From assembly GCF_036967205.1 (NCBI RefSeq), contig NZ_CP146022.1, positions 3,348,001 through 3,412,000 of the forward strand: 64,000 nt of DNA. The letters are read 5' to 3'. Shown one piece after another: positions 43,224 to 53,873 of this stretch (position 1 is its first letter; each line of letters begins with the position of its first letter). Origin of the DNA: Streptomyces sp. Q6. Lineage in GTDB: Bacteria > Actinomycetota > Actinomycetes > Streptomycetales > Streptomycetaceae. Position numbers and translations under genes: made by a program. The notes below the pieces were generated by a model. It ran no database searches. It had not been told where the DNA came from and saw only the letters and a list, made by a program, of their open reading frames with translations.

Positions 43224-45445
43224 TTGCCCCGGTTCAGTGTCATCGTCCCCGTGTACAAGGTGCAGGCGTACCTGCACGAGTGCCTCGCCTCGGTCCTTGA
43301 ACAGTCCTTCACGGACGTCGAGGTGATCGCGGTGGACGACTGCTCACCGGACGCCTGCGGGCAGATCATCGACGAGTTCGCGGCGCGCGACGCCCGGGTG
43401 ACGGCCGTCCACCTCGACGAGAACGTCGGCCTCGGCCGCGCCCGCAACGCGGGCCTGCGCCACGCCACCGGCGACTACATCCTCTTCCTCGACAGCGACG
43501 ACACCCTCACGCCGGGCGCGCTCCAGGCGATCGCGGACCGCGTCAAGGAGACCGGCTCCACCGACGTCCTGATCTACGACTACGCGCGCACCCACTGGGA
43601 CGGCCGCGAGATCCGCAACCAGTACGCGCACCTGCTCACGCAGGAGGGCCCGGCGTCCTTCACGCTCGCCGACCGGCCCGGCCTCCTGACGCTCCTGATG
43701 GTGGTCTGGAACAAGGCGTACAGCCGCGAGTTCATCGAGCGGGAGGGCTTCACGTTCCCGCCCGGCTACTACGAGGACACGCCCTGGACCTATCCGGTCC
43801 TGATGGCCGCCGAGTCCCTCGCGACACTCGACCGGGTCTGCGTCCACTACCGGCAGCGGCGCCAGGGCAACATCCTGGGCACCACCTCCCGCAAGCACTT
43901 CGACGTCTTCGAGCAGTACGAGCGCGTCTTCGAGTTCCTCGACCAGCACCCGGACCTGGACGCGGAGTGGCGGCCGCTGATGTTCGGCCGGATGGTCGAC
44001 CACCTGTCCACGATCTTCACCAAGCGGGGCCGGCTGCCGCGCCGCAGCCGCGCCGAGTTCCTGCGCAAGTCCCGTGCCCAGTACGCCCGTTACCGCACGC
44101 CGCGCGTCCGCCTGCCGGGCCGCAGCCGGCTGCGGCACACCTTGGTCCGCCTCGGTACGCACCGCACGTACCGCGCGCTGTGGGTGGCGCTGCACGTCAA
44201 GCGGCGCCTGGGCGGCTACGCGACGCGGGCCCGCCGCACCCTCAGGGCGGCCGTGCTCCAGCTCCACTACCGCGTCCAGCTGCGGCTGCCCGTACGGCAG
44301 GACGAGGCGGTGTTCTCCGCGTACTGGGGGCGCGGCCACGGCTGCAACCCGGGCGCCCTGGAGGAGGCCTTTCGCGAACACGCCCCGCACGTGCGGACGT
44401 CGTGGATCGCGGACCCCGCGCACCACCACACGATCCCGACGGCGACCCGCCGCCTCACCCCCGGCACCGCTGCGTACTGGACGGCGCTCGCCCGCTCCAA
44501 GTACCTGGTCAACAACGTCAACTTCGACCGCCGCCTGGTCAAGCGCCCCGACCAGATCCTCATCCAGACGCAGCACGGCACCCCGCTGAAGAAGATGGGC
44601 CTCGACCTCCAGGACCACCCGGCGGCGGCGCGCGGCACGGACTTCGCCGCCCTGCTGCGCAACGTCGACAAGTGGGACTACGTCCTGTCCGCGAACCGGC
44701 ACTCCACGCTCGTCTGGGAGCGGGTCTTCCCGTCCTCGTACACGACGCTGGAGTACGGCTACCCGCGCAACGACCGGCTGGTCAGGGCGAGTGCGCAGGA
44801 GGTCGCGCGCATCCGCGGGACGCTCGGCATCCCCGAGGGCACGACCGCGATCCTGTACGCGCCGACGCACCGCGACTACCGCGTCACGCAGCGCCGCACG
44901 CTCGACCTGGAGCGGATGCTGCGCACGCTCGGCCCGCGCTTCGTGATCCTGACCCGCGCCCACCACGCGTACGAGGCGCCGCTGGCCGACGCGGCGGGCG
45001 GCCGCCTCATCGACGTGTCGGACCACCCGAGCGTGGAGACGCTCTGCCTGGCCGCGGACGCGCTGCTCACGGACTACTCGTCGCTGATGTTCGACTACGC
45101 GTGCCTGGACCGTCCGATCGTCGTCCACGCCGACGACTGGGAGGCGTACGAGGCGGCCCGCGGCACGTACTTCGACCTGCGTTCCTTCCCGCCCGGCGCC
45201 GTCGCCCGCTCCGAGGACGAGCTGATCGACATCTTCGCCACCGGCCACTGGCGCGGCTCCCGCTCCGCGCAGCTGCGGGCCGCGTTCCGTGAGCGCTTCT
45301 GCTCGTACGACGACGGGCGCGCCGCCGAGCGTGTCGTGCGCCGTGTCGTGCTCGGCGAGCAGGTGTCCGCGCCGGCCGGGGGCGGGGCCGCCCTCCCCAC
45401 CAGAGCGCGGCCCCGTCGCACCTCGCGCGCCCCACGGGGAGCTGA
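43224..45445 (+). CDS. GT2 / CDP-glycerol glycerophosphotransferase-like fusion (TagF type), 3' frame uncertain
   Basis: About 740 residues. TTG 43224 gives the family start MPRFSVIVPVYKVQAYL; ATG 43194 would add ten residues. GT2 part: DDCSPD near 39-44 and FLDSDD near 87-92. A basic linker precedes the glycerophosphotransferase-like domain: QTQHGTPLKKMG, GYPRNDRL, LYAPTHRDY, LLTDYSSLMFDYACLDRPIV. In the frame as given it runs to 45608, through a hairpin and 120 bp antisense into the next gene. One missing base in the G/C runs near 45376-45390 would end it at TGA 45443. It probably polymerises glycosyl/polyol-phosphate units of a wall polymer at the membrane. Confidence 0.82.
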
Positions 45446-45449
45446 CCGG

Positions 45450-45479
45450 CCGGCGGCGCACCCCGCGGTGCGCCGCCGG
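45450..45479. terminator. bidirectional terminator at the end of convergent wall-polymer genes
   Basis: A perfect 13-bp stem (45450-45462 with 45467-45479) with loop CCGC, just past the proposed stop of the plus-strand gene and 8 bp past the stop of the minus-strand GT4 gene. Confidence 0.8.
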
Positions 45480-45486
45480 GCCCGCG

Positions 45487-46632
45487 CTACCGCTCCAGCA
45501 GGGCGAACAGGTCCTCCCACATCTCCAGGACCCGCTCCTCGGAGAAGCGCTGGACGTTCACCCGGGCCCGCTCCCCCATGGCGTCGCGCATGCGCGGGTT
45601 GCCGGTGAGGCGGAGCAGGCGGTCGGCGAGGGCGTCGATGTCGCCGACCGGGGCGAGCAGGCCGTCCTCGCCGTCGCGGACGATCTCCCGGACGCCGGGG
45701 GCGCAGTCGAACGCGGCGCACGGGACGGCGCTGGCCATCGCCTCCATGAGGGCGAGCGGGAAGCCCTCGCCGCGGGAGGACTGCACGAACACGGAGGAGG
45801 CGGCGAGGGCGGCGGGCACGTCGTCCGTGCGGCCCTGCCACTTCACCGACCCGTCGAGCCCCAACTCCGCGCACTGGCTGCGCAGTTGTGGCTCGTCGGC
45901 GCCCGCCCCGTAGACGTGCAGCTGCCAGTCGGCGCGGAGCGGCGCGACCTTCGCCCAGGTGTCGAGGAGCATGTCGACGCCCTTCTGGTCGGCGAGGCGG
46001 CCGATGGAGGCGACGACCTTGTCGGTGCGCGGTGACGGGATCGCGGGGAGGTGGGCGAGGGCGTTGGGCATGACGTCCACGTTGTCCAGGCCCTCGGCGG
46101 TCCAGAGGTCGGCGTCCTCCCGGGTCAGCGCCAGCCAGCGGTCCACGTGCGGGTAGTGCCGCTTGACCCAGTGGTAGCGGTGGCAGGCGCGGGAGTACGC
46201 GAACGACTCGTGGCTCATGCCGATGACCTTCAGGTGCGAGGTGTCGATCTCGCGCAGCCACTCCATCGGCCACACCTGCGTGACGACGACCACGGAGCCG
46301 GCCGGGGCCGGGCCGAGGAGGGCGTCGAGCCTGGCGACGGCCTGCTTCTTCGCGGCGATCCGGCGGGACTCGCGGCGGCGGGCGGGCACGCTGAACCGGC
46401 GGACGCCGCGCAGCGGGCGCGGGGTCGGCGGATGCGTCGCGTAGAGGGCGGTGACGGGGTAGTCGGGCGCCTCGGGCACCGCCATCTTCAGGTCGGACTC
46501 GTGGACGCCGATGACGTGCACCCGGTGCCCCGCCGACCGGAACAAGCGGGCCATCTGATGGGTCCAGGCGGTGACGCCGCCGAGTTCGTCGGTGGTGTTG
46601 GCGACGAGGAAGAGGTCGCGGGCCGCGGTCAT
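45487..46632 (-). CDS. GT4 family glycosyltransferase
   Basis: A 381-residue GT-B enzyme of the retaining GT4 family. N-terminal acceptor lobe begins LFLVANTTDELGGVTAWTHQMARLF. The C-terminal nucleotide-sugar lobe has SIGRLADQKGVDMLLDTW and the E-x7-E region SSRGEGFPLALMEAMASAVP. No membrane helix or signal. It overlaps the upstream TagF-type gene by 4 bp (ATGA), so the two are coupled and probably build the same polymer or its linkage unit. Donor sugar cannot be inferred. Confidence 0.9.
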   Translation of the reverse strand: MTAARDLFLVANTTDELGGVTAWTHQMARLFRSAGHRVHVIGVHESDLKMAVPEAPDYPVTALYATHPPTPRPLRGVRRFSVPARRRESRRIAAKKQAVARLDALLGPAPAGSVVVVTQVWPMEWLREIDTSHLKVIGMSHESFAYSRACHRYHWVKRHYPHVDRWLALTREDADLWTAEGLDNVDVMPNALAHLPAIPSPRTDKVVASIGRLADQKGVDMLLDTWAKVAPLRADWQLHVYGAGADEPQLRSQCAELGLDGSVKWQGRTDDVPAALAASSVFVQSSRGEGFPLALMEAMASAVPCAAFDCAPGVREIVRDGEDGLLAPVGDIDALADRLLRLTGNPRMRDAMGERARVNVQRFSEERVLEMWEDLFALLER

Positions 46633-49306
46633 GAGCCTGCCTTTCGGGTGAAGAGGGCGTCGACGACGGCGCGGGCCGCGCCCCCGTCGTCGTACGCCCC
46701 GAACTCGGCGGCGAACGCCCGCCGCGCCTCCTGCCAGTCCGCGTCCGTCTCCTTGAGCCGGACGAGGGCCCGGTGCAGCTCGTCCTGGGTGTCGACGACG
46801 GGGCCCGCGGCGCGGGCGCGCAGGTCGAAGTAGCTGCCGCGTTCGGCCGTGTACGTGTCGAGGTCGGGGGCGAAGTGCACGATCGGCCGGTCGAGGAGCG
46901 CGTAGTCGAACATGATCGACGAGTAGTCGGTGATCAACACGTCGGCGAGGGTGAGGAGTTCACTGACGTCGTGGTGGGCCGAGACGTCGACGACGGTGCC
47001 CGCCGGGGTGACCGGGAGGGTCGCGGCCTCCATGTAGTGGGCGCGCACGAGCAGGACGTGCGTGTCACCGAACCGCTCGGCGAACTCGGCGACATCCAGC
47101 AGGAGTCGGGCCTTCTTGCTCGTGGGCGTGCCGCGGAACGTGGGCGCGTACAGGACGATCGCCTTGTGGTCGGGGATGCCGAGCGCGGCCGCGAGGGCGG
47201 GGCGCGGGAAGCGGCCCTGGCGCTCGTCGCGGCGGCGGGCCTCGACGAGGCGGTCGTTGCGCGGGTAGCCGACGCGCATCAGCCGTTCCTCGGGGATGCG
47301 GTAGGCGCGCGCGAGCGTCGTCACGTCGTGCTCGGAGCGGACGAGGAAGCGGTCGAACCGGCCGACCGCGCGGGCGAGTCGCTCACGCTGCGGAGCGTTC
47401 TGCGTCTTGTGCCGGATCTCGTCGTACCCCATCCGCTTGTACGCGGAGCCGTGCCAGGTCTGGAGGTACGTGGTGTGCTTCGGCTTGTCCAGGGCGTGCG
47501 GGAAGCCCTGGTTGTCGACCCACCACTCGGCGCGGCCGAGGGCCCACAGATACCGCCACGACCAGCGGCGCACCAGCGTGGCGCCCTTCGGGAATCCCGT
47601 CGGGTCCTGCGCGTACGACCAGAAGACGCGCGCCCCGCGCCGCCGGGCGACGAGCTCCTCGTGGATCGCGCGGGGGCTGTCGCCGTAGCACGTGCCCATG
47701 TGGCTCTCGAAGACGACGGTGCCGCGGCTGACGGGGAGGCGGCACAGGACGCGGCGGTAGACGCGGGTCTTGAACCGCCGCGTGTGCAGGGCCCTGTACG
47801 CCGTGCGGAGCTTCCTCCCGAGGCGCTCGGCCGTGCGGGCCGGGCGGACGTTCAGGGCGTACCGGGCGAGGGCGGCGGCCGTGCGGGCCGGGCGGCGGCG
47901 CGGCAGCAGGCGGAGCGCGAGGTGGTGCCGCGCGTCGACGTACGGCTGCCAGGTGTCGGCCGTGAGGCGGCTCAGGCGGGGACGGGCCGGGAGCGCGGTG
48001 CCCTGCGCGGGGACGGTGTCCTTCTCGGCGAACAGGTCGAGCGGGGGCAGCCGTTCGCCGTCGACGGCGAGCAGCAGGCGGGGGTTCCAGACACGGTCGC
48101 CGATGCCGCGCGGGCGCAGCACCCGGGTGAGCGGGACGACGGTGCGCCAGGTGATCGTCTCGCCGGTGAGGCGGACGTCGTCGACGGGCACGGTCACCGT
48201 CCGCTCGCCCGCGTCGCGCACCTGGAGGGCGAGGTGCGCGGTGAGGACCGCGGCGCGGTCGCCGTCGATCAGGCCGGCGGGCACGACGACGGCGCCCTCG
48301 ACGACGAGGCGCCCCTTCTCGCGGGCGCACCGGGTGACCCGGTTGAGGAGGCGCAGGCCGGTCAGCGGGCGGCGCTCGTGTCCGGGTTCGCGGGGCGAGA
48401 CGACGGTGCCGGGCCGCTCCAGGGCGTACGCGGCGGTGTGCACGCCGTCGGCGTCGCCGGCCAGGAGGAGGGCGACGGCGGCGCGCTCGGCCCGGGGCAG
48501 CTCGTCCAGGGCGTCCGGCGCCACCACGTCCGCGAGCAACTCGGCGTACTCGGCCGCCAGTTGTGCGCGCCGGTCACGGGCGAGGCCGAGGAAGGCGCGG
48601 GCGCACGGCAGCACGTGGTCGGTGAGGAACGCGGACCCGCGCCGGGCCCGCAGGCCGGGGTCGGTCAGGAGCGCGAGGGCGCGGCGCTGCGCGGCGACGG
48701 CGGCGGGCAGGTCGCGCAGCGGGTCGGCGGCGGCGCGGTGCGTGGTGATCAGGTTGGGGACGAGGGTGATGCGGCGGGCGGCGAGGGCGAGGTGCTCGGG
48801 TGCGCTGCCGCGGACGCCGTCGGCCCAGCTCCGGCGGACGCAGTACCCGGCGCTCAGCGCGTCCCGCGCCAGCAGGTCGGGGGCCTCGGCGGCGTCGGTG
48901 AGCGTCCGCGTCCGCGCGTACAGCTCGCTCTGCCACGCGGGGGCCTCCCCGGTCCCGGCGCCGGTCAGCCGGGTCCAGCGGCCCGCGACGAGGTCGGCGT
49001 CGGTGCGGCGGGCGGCCGCGAAGAGGTTGCGGCAGGCGTTGCGTTCGAGGAGTTCGCCGGGCGCGAGCGGCAGGACGTAGGTGCCGCGGGGGCGCCGACG
49101 CGGACCCGGTGGGGGTGGTCGGCGGCGAGTGCGGCGCCGGTCGCTCCGGTGCCCTCGCCGGTGAGAGCGGCCTCCGCGCCGGCGAGGGTCTGGTCGAGGA
49201 TCGAGGCGACGGTGGCCCTGAGCAGCTTCGGGTCGGTGCCCGCGGGGCAGTCGACGACCACGCTGACATCGAAGAGTTCGGCGATCCCTGTGGTGGCGGT
49301 GCTCAT
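46629..49306 (-). CDS. TagF-type glycerophosphotransferase-like protein with degenerate GT2 head, one frame break
   Basis: About 892 residues once one missing base at about 49086-49096 (G-run) is restored. It starts MSTATTGIAELFDVSVVV at 49306, overlapping the upstream stop by 4 bp. The head aligns to GT2 but lacks catalytic residues: VVDCPAGTDPKLLRATVASILDQ and, where FLDSDD should be, GTYVLPLAPGELL. The C-terminal domain has FESHMGTCYGDSPRAIHEEL, LQTWHGSAYKRMG, GYPRNDRL, LYAPTFRG and LITDYSSIMFDYALLDRPIV, so the transferase looks functional. A middle region (about 330-500) is unassigned. Product likely a wall glycopolymer. Confidence 0.82.
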
Positions 49307-52300
49307 CGACGGCCCCCGTCCCCGACGTGGGCGAGCATCGCGTCGGCGACCTGCGCGGCGGCGGTGCCGTCGTCGAGGTCGCAGAACGCCTCGCGGAACC
49401 GCTCGTAGGAGTCGCGGTGCCCGGCGACGGCGGCGTCCGGGTCGAGCAGCGCCGCGATCACCTCGTCGCTGGTGCGCAGGAGCGGGCCGGGGGCCTGGGC
49501 GGTGAAGTCGAAGTAGAAGCCGCGCAGGGTGTCGCGGTAGTGGTCGAGGTCGTAGGTGTGGAAGAGCATCGGCCGGCCCGTCTGGGCGTAGTCGAACATC
49601 ATCGAGGAGTAGTCGGTCACCAACACGTCGGCGATCAGCAGGAGTTCGGCCGCGTCCGGGTAGCGGGAGACGTCGCGCACGAAGTCGGAGTCGGGCACCG
49701 CGCCGCCGACGAGGTAGTGGCGGCGTACGAGCAGGACGTGGTCGTCGCCGAGGGCGGCGCGGACCGCCGCGAGGTCGAGCTGGAGGTCGAGGCCGTACCG
49801 CCCCGACCTGCGGGGCTGGTTCTCGCGCCAGGTGGGGGCGTAGAGGATGACCCGGCGGCCGTCGGGGATGGCGAGCCGCTCGCGCACGGACGCGGCGACC
49901 TTGTCCCGGTCGGCGGCGTGCAGCACGTCGTTGCGCGGATAGCCGGAGGCGAGGACGTCGCCCTCGTAGCCGAAGGCGCCGCGCAGGACCGGGGTGGCGA
50001 AGCTGTTCGGGGAGACGAGCAGCGACCACTGGTCGGCGCGGGCGGGCAGCGTGGCGATGTACTTCCGGTCGGCGGACGCGCTGCCGGCCAGGTCGCGGCC
50101 GATGCGCTTGAGCGGGGTGCCGTGCCAGGTCTGGACGACGTACTGGCCTTCGGCGCGCTCGAACCACTCGGGCAGGTGCGTGTTGGTGACGACGGCCCGG
50201 CAGCGGGCCAGCGCCTCGTGCCACTCGGCGCTCCACAGGGCCACGGTGGTGACGCCGGGCGGCACGTCGACCTGCTGGTCGCGCACCACCCACAGGTGCT
50301 CCCACTCGATGTTCCTGGCGAGGAGTTCCTGGTGCACGGCGCGCGGCGAGTCGGAGTACTGGCGGCCGTCGAAGCTCGCGTAGAGGACGGCGTCGCGGCG
50401 CGGCAGCGTGCGCTGCTCGGCGTAGCGGGCGCGCAGCGCCGCCTGGGCGCCGCGGCCCTGGTCCCGCTCCGGCAGCGCGGAGCCCGAGGTGATCAGGAGC
50501 TGGTCGTGGTGGCGGCGCTGCACGGTGAGGTCGCGGCCGCGCAGGTTCCGTACGAGCGGCAGGTCGGCGTGGCGCGCGGGGGCGACGAGGAGCGGGACGC
50601 GGCGCTCGGGGTCGCTCTCGCCGGGCTCACGCAGGAACAGGTACCAGTTGCCCTCGGCCAGCGGCAGGGTGCCCGCGGGGCCCGCGACGGCGTGCGGCCG
50701 CACGAGCGCCTCGAAGCGGCCGTCGGCGAGCGTCAGGGGCAGCACGGCCTCCTCGTCGTGGCCGCTGTGCACGAGGACCAGCTCGCGGCGCCCGGCGCCC
50801 GGGTAGCTGCCCGCGAGCAGCAGGTGCCCGGTGTCGTCGCCGTCCGTGCACACCCGGCACGCGCTGTCGGCCGCGCACTCCTCCCAGCGGACGGTGTCGA
50901 CGACGGGCCGTACGGTCTGGTCGCGCAGTTCGGTGTTGCCGGACGGGTTGGCGAGCACCATCAGCTCGCGGCCGCCGCCCAGGGCGTGCCGGCCGGGCGC
51001 GATGTCGGGCCGCACCGGCAGCGGGCTCCACGCCCCGCCCTCGCGGACGAGGCCGACGCCCCACGGGTCGGCGGCGCCCTGGGCGGCGCCGAAGAGGGCC
51101 AGCGGGACGCGCGCGCCGAAAGTGCGGCCGCCCAGGGTGACGGGGAGGTCGTGGGCCTCCTTGGTGCGCCAGTTCTCGACGCGCAGGGCGATCGGGGCAC
51201 CGGGCCCGTCGGGCGCCAACTCGCCCTCGATACAGAGGTGTTCGCCGTCGCGCGTGTGCGCGACGAGGCGGGCCTTGAGTCGCTCCACGCGCAGCCGGAA
51301 CCGTCCGTCGCTGAGGGTGGGCACGAGGCGCAGGAAGTCGTCGAGGTGGCGGACCGGCACCGGACAGGGGCCGCTCATCCGCACGGGCCCGGTGCGCGGC
51401 AGCAGCCCTCCGGCGTACGCGCCGAGCTCCAGGTTCCAGGTGGCGCCGGCCCGCGTGGTCACCAGCTTCGCCGGGTCGACGACGACCTCGAACCCGGCCC
51501 GGTCGTAGCTGTGCAGGCCCTGCCGCGAGGCGAGCGTGGCCTCGCGGGAGCGCACGGTGCGCAGCCGCAGCGGCACCGCGCGCCGCTTGCCCGCGCGCAG
51601 CCAGGCGATCCGGGCGCGGGCGGCGATCCGGCCCGCGGGCAGATTGCGGACGTAGGCGAAGCCCTTGAGCCGGAGCCTGCCGTCCTCGTCCCAGGCGGCC
51701 TGCGTGATGCGGGCGTCGAGCGGGATGTCCGCCGTGCCGAGCCCGACGACGCCGCGCGGCAGCCGCCGGTCGAGCACCGGGAAGTCGGCGCGGCGCCCGC
51801 GCAGGCCGCGGCGGACGCGGAAGGCCCCGGGTTGGCCTTCTCGTGCGCCATGAACGCGAGGAGTTCCGCCGTCCGGCGCTCGCGGATCAGCCGCCAGCGC
51901 ACGCGCAGGCCGAGCGGCAGCTCGGCGAGGACGGCCGGGTCCACCGTGTCCGCGAAGGAGTTGGCGTGGTCGAGGAACGCCTCGTGGTAGGCGCTGTCCC
52001 CGTCGGGCAGCGCCTCCATGAACATCCACAGGTCGCCGGAGACGACGGACGCGTCGTAGCGCCGCTTGCCCTCCCGCCACTCCTCGCGCTCGCCGAGGAA
52101 CCGGCTGACGTGGGAGACGGAGGCGGTGCGGTCGTGCACGGCGCGCGGGATGGCGCGCCGGTTCGAGATGGAGCCGTCGCGGTCGCGCCACAGGTAGACG
52201 GTGTCGGACAGGACGTCGACGGAGCGGGCGAGGAAGTGCGCGGGCAGCACGACGGGGATGTCCTCGAAGAGCACGCCTTCGGGGAACGCGAAGGCGTGCT

Positions 52301-52811
52301 CCTCCCAGAAGGCGCGCCGGAACACCTTGTTGCAGGCGATGCGGTCGGCGAGCAGGTCCCAGTCGCGGGTGACGTGAGTGGCGGTGCGGGTGGTCGCCAT
52401 CGCCTTGCGGAACATGGGCGACTGCTCGGTCGCGCCGCCCTCGCGCAGCCGGAAGACGTTGCCGGTGACGAAGTCGGAGCCGGACGCCTCGACGGTGTCC
52501 AGCATCAGCGCGTACGCGCCCTCGGGGATCACGTCGTCGCTGTCGACGAAGGCGAGGTGGGTGCCGGTGGCGTGCCGGGCGCCCGCGTTGCGGGCCGCGC
52601 CGAGACCGGCGTTGGCCTGTTCGACGAGCCGGAACCGGGCGTCGTCCGCCGCGAACTCGCGCGCGATGGCCCCGCTGCCGTCGGTGGATCCGTCGTCGAC
52701 CATCACGACCTCGATGTCCGGCACGGTCTGCGCCGCCAGCGATTCCAGACAGGCACCGAGGTAGTTCTCGACGTTGTAGATGGGGACGACGACGGTGAGG
52801 CGGGGTGTCAT
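49303..52811 (-). CDS. GT2 / middle domain / TagF-type fusion, one frame break
   Basis: About 1170 residues once one base near 51825-51832 (CCCGGGG) is restored. GT2 domain from MTPRLTVVVPIYNVENYL, with DDGSTDG and AFVDSDDVI. Then a middle region (about 330-780) with beta-rich ITQAAWDEDGRLRLKGFAYV and LHSYDRAGFEVVV, clearly shared with the gene at 61045. C-terminal transferase: YASFDGRQYSDSPRAVHQEL, QTWHGTPLKRIG, SGYPRNDVL, LYAPTWRENQ, VLVTDYSSMMFDYAQTGRP. First gene of a coupled set with 46629-49306 and the GT4 gene. A hairpin separates it from the methyltransferase upstream. Confidence 0.83.
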
Positions 52812-52936
52812 GCGCTGCGCACATTCCTTCCGGCGAACGGCGAGGGACCGGCGGTGGACCTTCGAGGGACCTACTCGTTAACAACCGGTGCCGCCGCCCC
52901 CGGTCACCCGCCCTGCGCCATCCGGGTGATCGCGAA

Positions 52937-52968
52937 CCGGCTCCCGCGCCTCGGGGCGCGGGAGCCGG
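52937..52968 (-). terminator. terminator of the methyltransferase transcript
   Basis: A perfect 14-bp stem (52937-52950 with 52955-52968) with a TCGG loop, 30 bp past the methyltransferase stop. It splits the minus-strand locus into two transcription units. Confidence 0.83.
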
Positions 52969-52997
52969 AGATCAAATCCGCGCAGGTGGGGCGCAGT

Positions 52998-53813
52998 TCA
53001 GGGCTTGACCGCGATGCGGCCCTCGTCCATGCGGAGCAGCAGGAGCCGCTCGCCGGTCTCCTCCAGGAACTCGTCGACGGCCTGCCGGGAGCCCTGCCAG
53101 TACCCGTAGTCGTCGATGAGCAGCACGCCGCCGGGCACCAACCGCTGGTAGAGGTGGTCGAGTTCGTGCTTGGTGGAGGCGTACCAGTCGGTGTCGAGAC
53201 GCAGGATCGCGATCTTGTCGGGGGCCTCGCCCGGCACGGTCTCCTCGACCTTGCCCCGCACGTAGTGGACGCGCTCGGCGGGGTAAGGCACGCGCCGGAA
53301 GCCGGACTTGACGTCGTCGAGGGTGGCGTACGCCCAGATCGCCTTGTCCTTGTCGTTGCGCGCGAGGATGTCGGCGGCGGGGGTGCCGTCGCGCCGCAGG
53401 TCCTCCGCGGTGGGCTCGGTCATCCCGTCGTACGTGTCGAAGAGGTACAGGTCACGGTCGGTGGCACCGCAGCTCAGCAGCGTCTTGGCACAGGCCTGCA
53501 TCGAACCGCCGCGCCACACGCCGCACTCGACGATGTCCCCGGGGATGTCGTGCCGGACGACGTGCCGGGTCGCGAGGATGAGGGCGTTGAGCCGCTCCGG
53601 CGACGTCATCGTCCACGGCTTGACCGAGCGGATCGTCTCCTTGGCCTCGTCGTCGTAGTCCGCGGGGAACTTGAGGCCCTTCGGCTTCGGCGCGGGCTTC
53701 GGCGGTGCGGGCTTCAGGGTCGTGGCGGCACGCTGGGCGGGCACCTGCGGTCGGGTCAGCTGGTATCCGGTGAGCGTCCGGAGTGCGCCGTTGACGGCTT
53801 TCTTCCATGCCAT
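52998..53813 (-). CDS. TylF/MycF-type O-methyltransferase
   Basis: A 271-residue SAM-dependent enzyme starting MAWKKAVNGALRTL; GTG/ATG further up (53861) add about 16 residues. A Pro/Lys-rich linker (about 45-62) precedes the catalytic fold. Motif I is GDIVECGVWRGGSMQACAK, then LYLFDTYDGMTEPT. The metal/catalytic region IAILRLDTDWYASTKHELDHLY and GGVLLIDDYGYWQGSRQAVDEF match macrocin O-methyltransferase, which methylates a sugar hydroxyl. In this locus it more likely caps or decorates a cell-surface glycan. 60 bp after the acyltransferase gene. Confidence 0.9.
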   Translation of the reverse strand: MAWKKAVNGALRTLTGYQLTRPQVPAQRAATTLKPAPPKPAPKPKGLKFPADYDDEAKETIRSVKPWTMTSPERLNALILATRHVVRHDIPGDIVECGVWRGGSMQACAKTLLSCGATDRDLYLFDTYDGMTEPTAEDLRRDGTPAADILARNDKDKAIWAYATLDDVKSGFRRVPYPAERVHYVRGKVEETVPGEAPDKIAILRLDTDWYASTKHELDHLYQRLVPGGVLLIDDYGYWQGSRQAVDEFLEETGERLLLLRMDEGRIAVKP

Positions 53814-53873
53814 GGGGCGGGACACTACGCGCAAATCACCCTCCCTGTCACGCTCAGTCAACTGGCCGTCACT

